A stretch of 64,000 bases of DNA, taken from the NCBI RefSeq assembly GCF_008274785.1, contig NZ_VTPU01000011.1:1-64000 (forward strand), given 5' to 3'. The position numbers and the translations under genes were made by a program. Shown here piece by piece: positions 41,844 to 50,832 of the stretch (its first letter is position 1; every line of letters begins with the position of its first letter). This DNA comes from Halomonas eurihalina. GTDB lineage: Bacteria > Pseudomonadota > Gammaproteobacteria > Pseudomonadales > Halomonadaceae. The notes beneath the pieces are model-generated. The model was given only the letters and a program-made list of their open reading frames with translations, searched no databases and was not told the origin of the DNA.

Positions 41844-42764
41844 TCACGTCGGCGCCATGTCGTCCCTCAGTCGCTCATCCAGCCAGGCCAGCAGTGCTCG
41901 GGGTGCGGCTCGTCGCGACGCGCCCCGGCGGGTGTAGATCGCGATGGCATCCCGCTGCGGCAGACTTTCCACGACCGGACGAACCAGCTCGTCCCTATCG
42001 ATGAGGTGCTGCGTGGTACGTCGCCAGCCCAGGGCAATTCCCTGCCCGGCGATTGCCGCCTGCAACAGCAACGGATAGCTGTCGAAGTCCACGCCCTCCC
42101 CGAGCACGAGATCGCCACGCCCCACGGCCCGCAACCAGTCCGGCCATTCCAGCCATTCCGCCGGCTCGACTCGATAATGCAGCAATCGGTGGTCGGGCAA
42201 GTCGTCGAGGCTCAACGGCTCCGCCTGCCCTTCCAGATAAGCGGGACTGCAGACAGGAAAGATTTCGTCCGCGGCCGTCAATGCCAACGGATGGGTACCG
42301 TTGGGGCGCCCACTGGTCTGCAGGGCCACGTCGAAGGGTTCACCGAATTCCGTGATGGGACGAGTCGAAGTCGCCAGCTTGATATCGAATTCGGGATGAC
42401 GCCGGTTGAAATCATCCAGGCGCGGCATGAGCCAATAAAAGGCCTCGCACAGCTGACAGAACAACACCACCTGCATATCGCGCCCCTCTCCTCTCAGCGC
42501 CTGCGCGTCGGAAGCGATGCTTTCCAGGGCCTGCGATACCGTCCGACCGAACTCTCGCCCCTCGCGGGTCAGGAAGACACGGCGGTGGCGGCGCTCGAAG
42601 AGCGTCACGCCCAGATCCTCTTCCAGCAGTCGAATCTGCCGACTTATCGCCGCCTGAGTCAGGTGCAGCTCGGCAGCAGCACGCGTGAAGCTCTCGAGTC
42701 TCGCAGCGGCCTCGAAAGGTCGTAGCGTCGCGAGCGGCGGCAGAGGCCGGGTAGACGAATCCAT
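41844..42764 (-). CDS. LysR-family regulator (GcvA-like)
   Basis: This 306-residue LysR regulator has the HTH at residues 10-65 (LHLTQAAISRQIRLLEEDLG, GcvA-type) and a two-lobed effector domain. It is divergent from the EamA transporter at 42858 with a 93-bp gap, the usual arrangement for a regulator and its target. It probably controls that transporter; the effector is not deducible. Confidence 0.85.
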   Translation of the reverse strand: MDSSTRPLPPLATLRPFEAAARLESFTRAAAELHLTQAAISRQIRLLEEDLGVTLFERRHRRVFLTREGREFGRTVSQALESIASDAQALRGEGRDMQVVLFCQLCEAFYWLMPRLDDFNRRHPEFDIKLATSTRPITEFGEPFDVALQTSGRPNGTHPLALTAADEIFPVCSPAYLEGQAEPLSLDDLPDHRLLHYRVEPAEWLEWPDWLRAVGRGDLVLGEGVDFDSYPLLLQAAIAGQGIALGWRRTTQHLIDRDELVRPVVESLPQRDAIAIYTRRGASRRAAPRALLAWLDERLRDDMAPT

Positions 42765-42857
42765 AACTATCCCTTATGCATCAGGACCCAGAAATCGTTT
42801 GAGGAGCAGACCGTAGAACCGCCACTCTCTTGACGAACATCAGCACGAGAGCCCGCA

Positions 42858-43817
42858 ATGAAGCCAAATGTTTCGCATGAAGACAACACAGCTCGGGGCG
42901 TGACCCTGATCGTGGGCGCGGTGTTCCTTCTCGCCCTGGCCGACGCTCTGGTCAAGTATCTAAGCGCAAGCATCACCCTGTGGCAACTCTATGTCCTCGC
43001 CTCATCGGTCTCGTTGCCCACCCTGGCCTGGCTGATCATCGCCCAGCGAAAAACACGCCCCCTATCCCTCATATCATGGCGCTGGGTCGGCATCAGGAGC
43101 CTGCTGCTGTTGCTGATGTGGATGGCTTACTATATGGCCCTGCCCTTGATACCACTGTCCGTGGCAGCCGTCGCCATTTACACGACACCGCTGTTCATCG
43201 CCATCCTGGCCTCCATGGGTGCCCGAGAGCCCCTCTCCATCAGAATATGGGGCGACATCCTGTGCGGCTTCGTCGGCGTCGTGGTGGTGCTCCGTCCCAC
43301 CGGCGACGCCTTCACGCCCGCGACACTACTACCGGTCATGGCGGCAGTGCTGTATGCCCTGGCGATGGTGGCGACAAGACGCTACTGCCAGAAGGAACAT
43401 CCGCTGACGCTGGCACTGGGTTTGAACCTGGCCTTCCTGGTGGCCGGTGGCGGTGCCAGCATCCTACTCGCCTTCACCGACACCTCATCCCTCGCCAAGC
43501 AGTCGCCCTTCCTGTTTGCCCCTTGGCAGCCCATCGGGATCGATGAACTCATCATCATCACCGCCTATGCCCTGCTGATGGTGACCGTCAACGCCAGTGT
43601 GGCCAAAGCCTACCAGATCGCCCCGTCCGCACTGGTCGGTACCTTCGATTACGCCTACCTGCTGTTTGCCGGCCTGTGGGGCTACCTGCTGTTCCATGAG
43701 GTCCCCGACGGAATGACCTGGCTGGGCATGGGCCTGATCCTGGCGTCAGGTTTGCTGGTGTTGAGACACACAGCCCTGGTGAAGCCGGGCATCTCGCTGG
43801 ACGACACCCACCACTAG
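42858..43817 (+). CDS. EamA/DMT-family transporter
   Basis: This 319-residue, ten-helix protein has two EamA repeats (first GVTLIVGAVFLLALADALVK, second from about residue 160). Such carriers move amino acids, polyamines or other metabolites. Together with the divergent LysR gene it forms a self-contained unit of host-like base composition. Confidence 0.85.
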   Translation: MKPNVSHEDNTARGVTLIVGAVFLLALADALVKYLSASITLWQLYVLASSVSLPTLAWLIIAQRKTRPLSLISWRWVGIRSLLLLLMWMAYYMALPLIPLSVAAVAIYTTPLFIAILASMGAREPLSIRIWGDILCGFVGVVVVLRPTGDAFTPATLLPVMAAVLYALAMVATRRYCQKEHPLTLALGLNLAFLVAGGGASILLAFTDTSSLAKQSPFLFAPWQPIGIDELIIITAYALLMVTVNASVAKAYQIAPSALVGTFDYAYLLFAGLWGYLLFHEVPDGMTWLGMGLILASGLLVLRHTALVKPGISLDDTHH

Positions 43818-43945
43818 CCCGGAGGCCTGACCACCGCTTTGTCATCGGCTACTCCGAATCCCGACAGGTATATCGGCTCGCTGCCCCGCCCCGCTTGGCT
43901 CTGTTACCCTTTGGCTTCCCGATATTCATCAGACGGCGTGATTCC

Positions 43946-44695
43946 ATGGCTGGCAGTTCCACCAAGCGGCGCCCCTATCAAGTGGCGGAAACCATCAAGC
44001 GTTGGATCGTCGAGAAGCAGCTCAAGCCTGGCGACCGGCTACCCGGCGAGGCGGAGCTGATGGAGCGTCTGGGAGTGTCGAAGGGCACCGTGCGGGAGAG
44101 CACCCGGGTGCTGGAGGCACAGGGGCTGGTGGAAACGCGTACCGGCCCGGGCGGCGGCGCCTTCGTGCACGCCATGAGCGAGGCCAGGGCGATCTCGCTG
44201 CTGAGCCACTACCTGTTCTTTCAGGACATCTCGATCCGCGATATCTACCAGATCCGCCTGGCGCTGGAACCGGAACTGGCAGCATCGCTGGCGGGTCGAG
44301 TCAGCCCTGAGGACATGTCGAGGCTGCGTGCCAGCCTGGAAAGCTACGCCGACACTGCCCGCGACGAGGAGGAAGAGCGCCAGCAGCACCTTGACTCGCT
44401 GAACTTCCACCTGATGCTCGCCGAGCTGTCGGGCGGCAACCCTCTGTTGTGCTTCATTATTCGCTTCACCACCCAGGTGCTCTCGGACCTGACCATCTAT
44501 CGGCGGCTCTACGAACCCGCCACGCACGATCTCGGCCGGACCGGCTGCCGCTTCCACGCCGAACTGCTCGATGCCATCGAGGCCGGCGACGCCGAACAGG
44601 CCAGGCGGATCATGCACGAGCACATGCTGTCCGCCCAGGCGGTGATGAACACCCAGGAAGCCCAGGTTCGCCGGGACTTCCTTTCCGAGGCGTGA
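43946..44695 (+). CDS. GntR-family regulator (FadR/FCD subfamily)
   Basis: This 249-residue regulator has an N-terminal winged helix (LPGEAELMERLGVSKGTVRE) and a helical FCD effector domain with metal/effector residues in DIYQIRLALEPELA and the later FHxxL and H positions (NFHLMLAEL, FHAELLDAI). The start at 43946 is chosen for the family N-terminus; an upstream TTG start is not supported. It is convergent with the amidohydrolase gene and likely controls the YfcC-DUF1028-amidohydrolase operon. Confidence 0.87.
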   Translation: MAGSSTKRRPYQVAETIKRWIVEKQLKPGDRLPGEAELMERLGVSKGTVRESTRVLEAQGLVETRTGPGGGAFVHAMSEARAISLLSHYLFFQDISIRDIYQIRLALEPELAASLAGRVSPEDMSRLRASLESYADTARDEEEERQQHLDSLNFHLMLAELSGGNPLLCFIIRFTTQVLSDLTIYRRLYEPATHDLGRTGCRFHAELLDAIEAGDAEQARRIMHEHMLSAQAVMNTQEAQVRRDFLSEA

Positions 44696-44701
44696 GCTGG
44701 G

Positions 44702-45949
44702 TCAGTCGCGTTTGGCGAGCCCACGCAGGAAGGCCATCAGCACTCGCGTGGCCGCATCGGCGTCTGCGGCGGTGATGGCCTCGTCGGGGTGATGGCTCAA
44801 ACCGTCGCGGCAGCGCACGAACAGCATGCCGATATCGGTCAGATCGCGCATCGCCAGGCCGTCATGGCCAGCACCGCTGAACAGCCGCTCGGCAGGCTGG
44901 CCGCATTCCTCGCTGGCCGCTTCCAGCGCCTCGATCATCCAGTCGGCGCAGTCCACCGCCTCGGCGCTATAGGTCTGCTCGATGTCGAGCGACAGCCCGC
45001 GTGTCTCGGCAATCTCGGCGAAGGCGTCGAGCAGTTGCGCGCGACCGGCCCGACGCACCTCAGCACTGGGCGAACGCAGCTCCAAGGTAAAGGTGGTCTC
45101 AGCGGGAATCACGTTCACGGCGTTGGGCCGCACATCCAGCTTGCCGACCACACCCACCAGATTGTCGGTGGCGTTGAGCACCCGATCGACCGCCGCCACC
45201 ATCTCGGCAGCACCGACCAGGGCATCACACCGCCCCGGCATCGGCGTGGTGCCGGCATGTCCCGCCTTGCCGGTAAGCGTGACCCGATGCCGTTCGATAC
45301 CGGTCAGCGCCGTCACCACGCCCACGGCATGATCACGCTGCTCCAGCACCGGCCCCTGTTCGATGTGGACCTCGCAGAAACCCAATACTCGCTCGGGATC
45401 ACGGGCCAGGGCCGGGATTGCCTCGGGGTCGCCTCCAAAGTCGCGTAATGCCTCGCCCAGCGTCATTCCGTCGGCATCTGTGGCGTCCAGGCTCTCCGCT
45501 TGAAAAGTGCCGGCCAGGGCGCGACTGCCGATCAGGGTCGACTGGAAACGCGTGCCCTCTTCATCGCCGAAGGCCACCACCAGGATGCCATAGGGCAGTT
45601 CAACACCCTGCTCACGCAGCGTTTTCAGCGCCATCAGCGGCAGGGCCACGCCCAGCATGCCATCGTACTTGCCGCCCTCGACGACGGTATCCTGATGGGA
45701 GCCGAGGATCAGCGTGCGTTCACCGGCCGCTGCCCGCGGGCAACTGCCCACCAGATTGCCTGAGGCGTCCAGGTGTGGCTCGAGCCCGGCTTCACGCATC
45801 CATCCTGCGATAAGTTCGAGCACGGCGCGGTGCTCCGCGCTGCAGAACAGGCGCGTCACGCCCGGACCGGGCAGGGAATGGCGCGCGGCCTCATCCAGCC
45901 ACGCCAGCAGGTCACGCCCCAGCGAGGCGTCTCGATCGTGCATCGACAT
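44702..45949 (-). CDS. M20 hydantoinase/carbamoylase-family amidohydrolase
   Basis: This dinuclear zinc enzyme of 415 residues belongs to the allantoate amidohydrolase / N-carbamoyl amino acid hydrolase group. Metal ligands are visible in GSHQDTV (His, Asp), GDEEGTRF (Glu), HIEQGP (His) and near the end SGAGHDG...SHHPDE. The substrate could be allantoate, ureidoglycolate or an N-carbamoyl amino acid. GGAGAG better fits a start at the second Met (45943). It lies about 98 bp after the DUF1028 gene. Confidence 0.85.
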   Translation of the reverse strand: MSMHDRDASLGRDLLAWLDEAARHSLPGPGVTRLFCSAEHRAVLELIAGWMREAGLEPHLDASGNLVGSCPRAAAGERTLILGSHQDTVVEGGKYDGMLGVALPLMALKTLREQGVELPYGILVVAFGDEEGTRFQSTLIGSRALAGTFQAESLDATDADGMTLGEALRDFGGDPEAIPALARDPERVLGFCEVHIEQGPVLEQRDHAVGVVTALTGIERHRVTLTGKAGHAGTTPMPGRCDALVGAAEMVAAVDRVLNATDNLVGVVGKLDVRPNAVNVIPAETTFTLELRSPSAEVRRAGRAQLLDAFAEIAETRGLSLDIEQTYSAEAVDCADWMIEALEAASEECGQPAERLFSGAGHDGLAMRDLTDIGMLFVRCRDGLSHHPDEAITAADADAATRVLMAFLRGLAKRD

Positions 45950-46047
45950 ACTCTCTCCAATTCATACCGACTACAGTGCATGCCGGCCCCAGTTCATGCG
46001 GAATACTTCCGGTACAGGATCGTGCCGATTCACGTCCGATGGGCGAA

Positions 46048-46752
46048 TCAGCGGTGCGGCAGGGAACGCAGAAACGCCTGGAAATCTTCGGACGCGACTC
46101 GACGCGCCAGGGCACGAAGTTCGATCACGGGATCCGCCTCGACCCAGTCCACGCGCAGATCGATCGGGGCCATGGTGAAGGACTCGATGCGCAGGGCGAC
46201 GGAACGACAGCCGCGGTGATCGCCGCCGGCCACCAGCCCCGCCTCGAGGGCATCGATCAACGCCGCCAGCAACTCGACGTCATGCGTCTCGCGAAAGCGG
46301 GGCGCCTTCCCTTGCTTCAGCACTGCATCGGGATCTTCACAGGTAGCTGCCAGGAAGGCCGTCACCATGGCCTCGGGCACGGCAGCGTCGGCCAGCATGT
46401 TGCCGGCCGCGGCCACGCCGGGACACCGGGCGGAGGCCACCACGGGTTGATTGTCGATACCGGTGTGCAGCGCCGACCGACCGTCGGCGTCCATCACCAG
46501 GCACTGGCGGCGCGAGGCACCGGCGTCTCCGGCGACCACGTCGTTCAAGGCGTCCTGGGCCGACAGGCCCTGCTCCAGGGCACGCCTCACCCCTTCGGGA
46601 TACCAGGGATTGGTGGTCAATCCCTGGGTGGCACAGGCTCCGAGCCCTCGCCAGCAGTGATTGACGTAGCCCCCCACCGCCACACTGCCGGTGGCGGCGA
46701 GGCTTGCCACGGTGCCGGTCTCGGGATGCACATGCAGCAGCGAAAGGGTCAT
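46048..46752 (-). CDS. DUF1028-family protein
   Basis: This 234-residue protein has the family pattern: N-terminal TLSLLHVHPETGTVASLAAT, an Ntn-hydrolase-like fold and the conserved GNML, VAAGGDHRGCRS-type block (AGGDHRGCRSVAL). The family has no assigned reaction but is often found with amidohydrolases and peptidase-like genes. It starts 2 bp after the YfcC stop, so it is translationally linked to the transporter; the open frame upstream overlaps that gene and is not used. Confidence 0.8.
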   Translation of the reverse strand: MTLSLLHVHPETGTVASLAATGSVAVGGYVNHCWRGLGACATQGLTTNPWYPEGVRRALEQGLSAQDALNDVVAGDAGASRRQCLVMDADGRSALHTGIDNQPVVASARCPGVAAAGNMLADAAVPEAMVTAFLAATCEDPDAVLKQGKAPRFRETHDVELLAALIDALEAGLVAGGDHRGCRSVALRIESFTMAPIDLRVDWVEADPVIELRALARRVASEDFQAFLRSLPHR

Positions 46753-46754
46753 GC

Positions 46755-48143
46755 TCAGTAGCCGGTCAGGTGGCCGACGACAAGCCCGCCCCAGCACAGC
46801 AGGTAGACCAGCGCCATGAAGGGCATGATGGCCTTGAGCCACTGGGCATAGGAGACCCGCCCCAGCGCCAGCATCGCCAGGGTCCCACCGGAGGTCGGCA
46901 CGATCAGGTTGGTCAGGCCGTCGCCGACCTGGAAGGCGGTAATCATCAACTGGCGGCTCATGCCCACCAGGTCGGCCACGGGCACCAGGATCGGCATGGT
47001 CACCAGCGCCTGTCCCGAGCCGGAAGGGACGAAGAGGTTGATCACGCCCTGCACCACGCTCGCCATGATCGCCGAGAACATGATGGGGATGCCCTCGATC
47101 AGGCCGCTCAGGGCATTGACGATGGTGTCGATGATCTGCGCCTGCTCGAGGATCACCTGGATCGATGCCGCCACGCCGATCACCAGCGCCCCGGCCGTCA
47201 CGCCGGAGGCACCTTCCATCATCTGCTTGACGATACCGTTGGCCGACAGGCCGTTGATGGCACCGATGACGATGGCCAGCAGCAGGAAGATGCCGGCGAT
47301 CTCGTTGATGTACCAGCCGGCGGTGAAAACGCCGAACAGCATCGCCACCAGACCGCCGACGAACACCAACAGGGTTAGCCAGTCGCGCCGCTCCATCCGA
47401 TACTCGTCGAGATGCTTGCTCAGCGCCTCGGCATGGGGAGATTCCTCGAAGTCCATCCGCGTGACCCGCTTGCAGATGTACAGCGACAACAAGGCCAGGG
47501 ACGTGATCACCATCAGGGTGCGCAGCCAGGCCCCGGAGAAGGTCGGCAGTTCGGCAATGCCCTGGGCCACGCCCACGGTATAGGGGTTGATCGGCGACAA
47601 GGCGAAACCCACGCCGATACCGCCCACCGCCATCGCCGTGCCCACCAGGCTCGAACAGCCCACGGCACTGGCAATAAGCACCGCGATGGGCACCAGGGCG
47701 ATATTGTTCTCGAAGCCGACGGCGACACCGAAGAATCCATAGATGAAGGTGCCCACGGTGATGATCAGGTTGCGTCTCGCCACCCCCACTCGTCGCACCG
47801 CCACGCCGATGGCATTCTCCAGCGCCCCGCTCTTCTGCAGGATGTGAAACAGCCCGCCGGCAATGAAAACGATGAACAGATACTGGGAAGCGGAAATCAG
47901 CCCCTTGGGAATCGCCACGAAGACATCGAAGGGATGAATCGCCGTCACGTCACCGAGGTAATGAAAGGAGCCGGGCACCACGGCGGTACGGCCATCGCGC
48001 ACCACGCGCTCGAACTCGCCGGCGGGAATGAAGAAGGTCAACACATAGGTGGCGACCAGGATCAGGAAGATCAGCACCATGGGGTCCGGAACGGTCCGGT
48101 ACCACGGCCTGCGCTCGCGCAACGTCTGCTCTTGTAGGCTCAT
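46755..48143 (-). CDS. YfcC-family carrier (C4-dicarboxylate/basic amino acid type)
   Basis: This 462-residue membrane protein has about 12 helices and the YfcC signature (PAGEFER, GxGVGFALSPINPYTVGVAQ, FVPSGSGQALVTMPILVPVADL). Relatives carry basic amino acids, dicarboxylates or short peptides. It is the first gene of the unit with DUF1028 and the M20 hydrolase, so its substrate probably feeds that enzyme. A palindromic operator lies about 40 bp upstream. Confidence 0.85.
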   Translation of the reverse strand: MSLQEQTLRERRPWYRTVPDPMVLIFLILVATYVLTFFIPAGEFERVVRDGRTAVVPGSFHYLGDVTAIHPFDVFVAIPKGLISASQYLFIVFIAGGLFHILQKSGALENAIGVAVRRVGVARRNLIITVGTFIYGFFGVAVGFENNIALVPIAVLIASAVGCSSLVGTAMAVGGIGVGFALSPINPYTVGVAQGIAELPTFSGAWLRTLMVITSLALLSLYICKRVTRMDFEESPHAEALSKHLDEYRMERRDWLTLLVFVGGLVAMLFGVFTAGWYINEIAGIFLLLAIVIGAINGLSANGIVKQMMEGASGVTAGALVIGVAASIQVILEQAQIIDTIVNALSGLIEGIPIMFSAIMASVVQGVINLFVPSGSGQALVTMPILVPVADLVGMSRQLMITAFQVGDGLTNLIVPTSGGTLAMLALGRVSYAQWLKAIMPFMALVYLLCWGGLVVGHLTGY

Positions 48144-48183
48144 GTCGTTGTCCTTGTTGGGTCAGGGATCGAGCATCGCCGTC

Positions 48184-48201
48184 AATTTATCATGATAAAT
48201 T
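48184..48201. promoter_or_regulatory. 18-bp perfect palindrome, probable GntR operator
   Basis: AATTTATCATGATAAATT is perfectly symmetric. It is the only such A+T-rich element in the locus and lies between the yfcC and EBP starts and ends, 41 bp before the yfcC start. Symmetry and position fit a site for the FCD-type GntR regulator at 43946. Confidence 0.65.
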
Positions 48202-48221
48202 AACGGGTCAAGAATCCCCTA

Positions 48222-49643
48222 TCAACGCGAGCGCTCGATACGCAGCCCATGTCGCCGCAACTTCCTCACCACGCTGGGCTGGCTGATGCCGAGGCGCTCG
48301 GCGATGGCATAGGTCGAGCTCGCTTCGCGACACAGTCCGGCCAGAATGTCGCACTCGGTGCGGGCCAGCGCGCTCTGGAGCGTCTCACCTCCGGCCAGGC
48401 CAGGGCGCCCGGGCGAGGCCTCACCTTCCATCATCGACGTTACGGCCCGCTCGGAGCCGTCCGGTTGCCCGGTTTCCTGCCGGGGCCGAATCACATCCTC
48501 GCCCGCCGAGAGCCAGGCACGCTCCAGCCAGTTCTCGAGTTCGCGCACGTTACCGGGCCACTCCCAGCCCATCAGCGTCTGCCAGGCATCGCGGGCGATG
48601 ATCTTGTCGCGGCCATAACGCGTGTTGAGACGCTGCAGGTGGCGCTCGACCAACCCGGGAATATCCTCGCGGCGCTCCCGCAGCGGTGGCAGGGTCACGG
48701 GAATGACATTGAGCCGATAATAGAGGTCCAGGCGGAAGTGGCCGGTCTCGACGCTGCGCGCCAGATCCTGGTTGGTGGCCACCACCAAGCGGAAATCGAC
48801 ACGCCTCGCCCGGGTATCGCCGAGCCGTGTGATGCAGCCATCCTGAATCACCTTGAGCAGCTTGGCCTGCATCGGCAGCGGCAGCTCGCCGACCTCGTCC
48901 AGAAACAGCGTGCCGCCCTCGGCCTGCTCCATCAATCCCGCCTTGCCGCCCGGCGCGGCGCCACTGAAGGCCCCCTGCCGATAGCCGAACATCTCGGATT
49001 CGAACAGGCTCTCGGGAATCGCCCCGCAATTGACGTCGACGAAGGGGCCCTTGTGCCGAGGGCTCCAGCGGTGCAGCTGTCGAGCGAAGGCAGTCTTGCC
49101 GACCCCCGACTCGCCGAGCATCAACACCGTGGCATCCGTCGGTGCCACCCGCTTGAGCAGCAGCGCGACCTCGCGCATCAACCCGCTGCGAGCCTCCAGG
49201 TCCGCCAGTTCGATCTCGCTGCCGGCCTCTTCGCCGCCACCCCGTCTCAGATGCTCGTTGAAGCGCCGCTGCAGCAGAGCGTACTCCTCCTGCAGTAACT
49301 GCAGGTCGGTGAGATCCATCGAGCGACTGACCACGGCGACCAGCTTGCCGGCATCGAACACCGGATGCGCCTGAGCGATGACGTGCCGGCCAGTGCTGGT
49401 CACCTGGGCCACCTGGGCGGGCTCGCCAGTACGCATCACTTCCAGGCTGACCGAGGGTCGCAGCACCCCCTCGGCTTCCAGCGCCTGAACCGTGGTACGA
49501 CACAAAGCTTCGCGGGACATGCCATATACCGCCGCCGCTGCCGGACTGACATCGCGTATTCGCCCATCAGCCTCGACCACGAAGAAGTGGTCGTGGGCGG
49601 TTTCGATGATGGTGCGCAGGGTCAGGGAGTCGAGATCGCTCAT
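48222..49643 (-). CDS. Sigma-54-dependent enhancer-binding protein (PAS, AAA+, HTH) of the guanidino operon
   Basis: This 473-residue activator has a PAS domain (about 10-115, IETAHDHFFVVEADGR), an AAA+ domain (about 150-375, Walker A GESGVGKT, Walker B GGTLFLDEVGEL) and a C-terminal HTH (IAERLGISQPSVVRKLRRHG). The sigma-54 contact loop reads GAFSGA, with Ser for the usual Thr. It is divergent from gbuA; two dyads and a sigma-54 promoter lie in the gap. It probably senses arginine, 2-ketoarginine or 4-guanidinobutyrate. Confidence 0.87.
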   Translation of the reverse strand: MSDLDSLTLRTIIETAHDHFFVVEADGRIRDVSPAAAAVYGMSREALCRTTVQALEAEGVLRPSVSLEVMRTGEPAQVAQVTSTGRHVIAQAHPVFDAGKLVAVVSRSMDLTDLQLLQEEYALLQRRFNEHLRRGGGEEAGSEIELADLEARSGLMREVALLLKRVAPTDATVLMLGESGVGKTAFARQLHRWSPRHKGPFVDVNCGAIPESLFESEMFGYRQGAFSGAAPGGKAGLMEQAEGGTLFLDEVGELPLPMQAKLLKVIQDGCITRLGDTRARRVDFRLVVATNQDLARSVETGHFRLDLYYRLNVIPVTLPPLRERREDIPGLVERHLQRLNTRYGRDKIIARDAWQTLMGWEWPGNVRELENWLERAWLSAGEDVIRPRQETGQPDGSERAVTSMMEGEASPGRPGLAGGETLQSALARTECDILAGLCREASSTYAIAERLGISQPSVVRKLRRHGLRIERSR

Positions 49644-49648
49644 GGCAT

Positions 49649-49718
49649 CGATTCATTCATGGATCATTGATCCACAAGTGTATCACTCGATCGATGCCAA
49701 TGATTCATCCATGAATCA
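49649..49718. promoter_or_regulatory. Two phased inverted repeats, probable EBP sites
   Basis: TGATTCATCCATGAATCA (49701-49718) has perfect 8-bp arms. CGATTCATTCATGGATCA (49649-49666) matches it at 15 of 18 positions. They are 52 bp apart, about five helical turns, on one face of the helix. The upstream one overlaps the 5' leader of the regulator, so the regulator may also control itself. A further TGGATCA/TGATCCA dyad (49660-49674) overlaps. Confidence 0.72.
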
Positions 49719-49759
49719 CTGGCGTCGCTAACTGACTGAAAAGTCGAAATATCATGACC

Positions 49760-49774
49760 TGGCACGCTTCCTGC
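49760..49774 (+). promoter_or_regulatory. Sigma-54 promoter of gbuA operon
   Basis: TGGCAC-N5-CTGC differs from the TTGC -12 consensus at one non-critical base. The conserved GG and GC are present with correct spacing. It lies 42 bp before the gbuA start. Confidence 0.82.
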
Positions 49775-49815
49775 TAGAAACAGAAGGACAATCACCACGA
49801 CTCGGGAAGCCAACC

Positions 49816-50766
49816 ATGAGCGACTTCAACCAGCCCCTCGGCGGTAACGAGATGCCGCGCTTCGGCGGCCCCTCCACCATGATGCGCCTGCCCACCCAGA
49901 ACGACGCCACCGGCCTCGATGCCGCCTTCCTCGGCATTCCCATGGACATCGGCACCTCGAACCGTCCGGGCACTCGCCTGGGGCCACGCCAGATCCGCGA
50001 TGAATCGCGCATGCTGCGCCCCTACAACATGGCCACCCGCGCCGCGCCCTTCGACAGCTTGCAGGTGGCCGACATCGGCGACGTGCCGATCAACACCTTC
50101 AACCTGCCCAAGAACCTCGACATCATCACGCACCACTATGACGCCGTGCTTGCCCAGAACTGCGTGCCCCTGACTCTGGGCGGCGACCACACCCTGACCT
50201 GGCCCGTGCTGCGCGCTATCGCCAAGAAGCACGGCCCGGTCGGGCTGATTCATATCGATGCCCACGCCGACATCAACGACCAGATGTTCGGCGAAGAGGT
50301 CGCCCATGGCTGCCCCTTCCGCCGTGCCCAGGAAGAAGGCCTGCTGGACAGCCAGCGCGTCGTCCAGATCGGCCTGCGCGGCACCGGCTATGCGGCCGAC
50401 GATTTCGACTGGTGCCGCGAACAGGGCTTCCGCGTCGTCACCGCCGAGGAGTGCTGGTACAAATCGCTGGCCCCCCTGATGGCCGAGGTGCGCGAGCAGA
50501 TGGGCGATGGCCCGGTCTACATCTCCTTCGACATCGACGGCCTGGACCCCTCAGTGGCACCGGGCACCGGCACCGTAGAGATGGGCGGCCTGACCGCCCA
50601 ACAGGGGCTCGAGATCGTGCGTGGCGCCCAGGGGCTCAACGTGGTCGGCGGTGATCTCGTCGAGGTCGCCCCGCCCTACGACACCAGCGGCAACACCGCC
50701 CTGATGGGCGCCACCCTGCTCTATGAGATGCTGTGCGTGCTGCCCGGCGTCCAATACCGCGACTGA
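49816..50766 (+). CDS. gbuA: Guanidinobutyrase (arginase/agmatinase family)
   Basis: This binuclear manganese ureohydrolase of 316 residues has ligands in LGGDHT, HIDAHADIND and SFDIDGLDP. The N-terminus (NQPLGGNEMPRFGGPSTMMRLP) and the ADIGDVPINTFNL block match Pseudomonas guanidinobutyrase (GbuA) more than agmatinase. It hydrolyses 4-guanidinobutyrate to GABA and urea. Assignment is strengthened by the AruI-like gene in the same operon. Agmatinase remains an alternative. Confidence 0.82.
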   Translation: MSDFNQPLGGNEMPRFGGPSTMMRLPTQNDATGLDAAFLGIPMDIGTSNRPGTRLGPRQIRDESRMLRPYNMATRAAPFDSLQVADIGDVPINTFNLPKNLDIITHHYDAVLAQNCVPLTLGGDHTLTWPVLRAIAKKHGPVGLIHIDAHADINDQMFGEEVAHGCPFRRAQEEGLLDSQRVVQIGLRGTGYAADDFDWCREQGFRVVTAEECWYKSLAPLMAEVREQMGDGPVYISFDIDGLDPSVAPGTGTVEMGGLTAQQGLEIVRGAQGLNVVGGDLVEVAPPYDTSGNTALMGATLLYEMLCVLPGVQYRD

Positions 50767-50832
50767 CACCCGAACACCTGGCCCGGCCCATCGGTCGGGC
50801 ATCCCCATTACAACGCCAAACAGGGTTTCACC

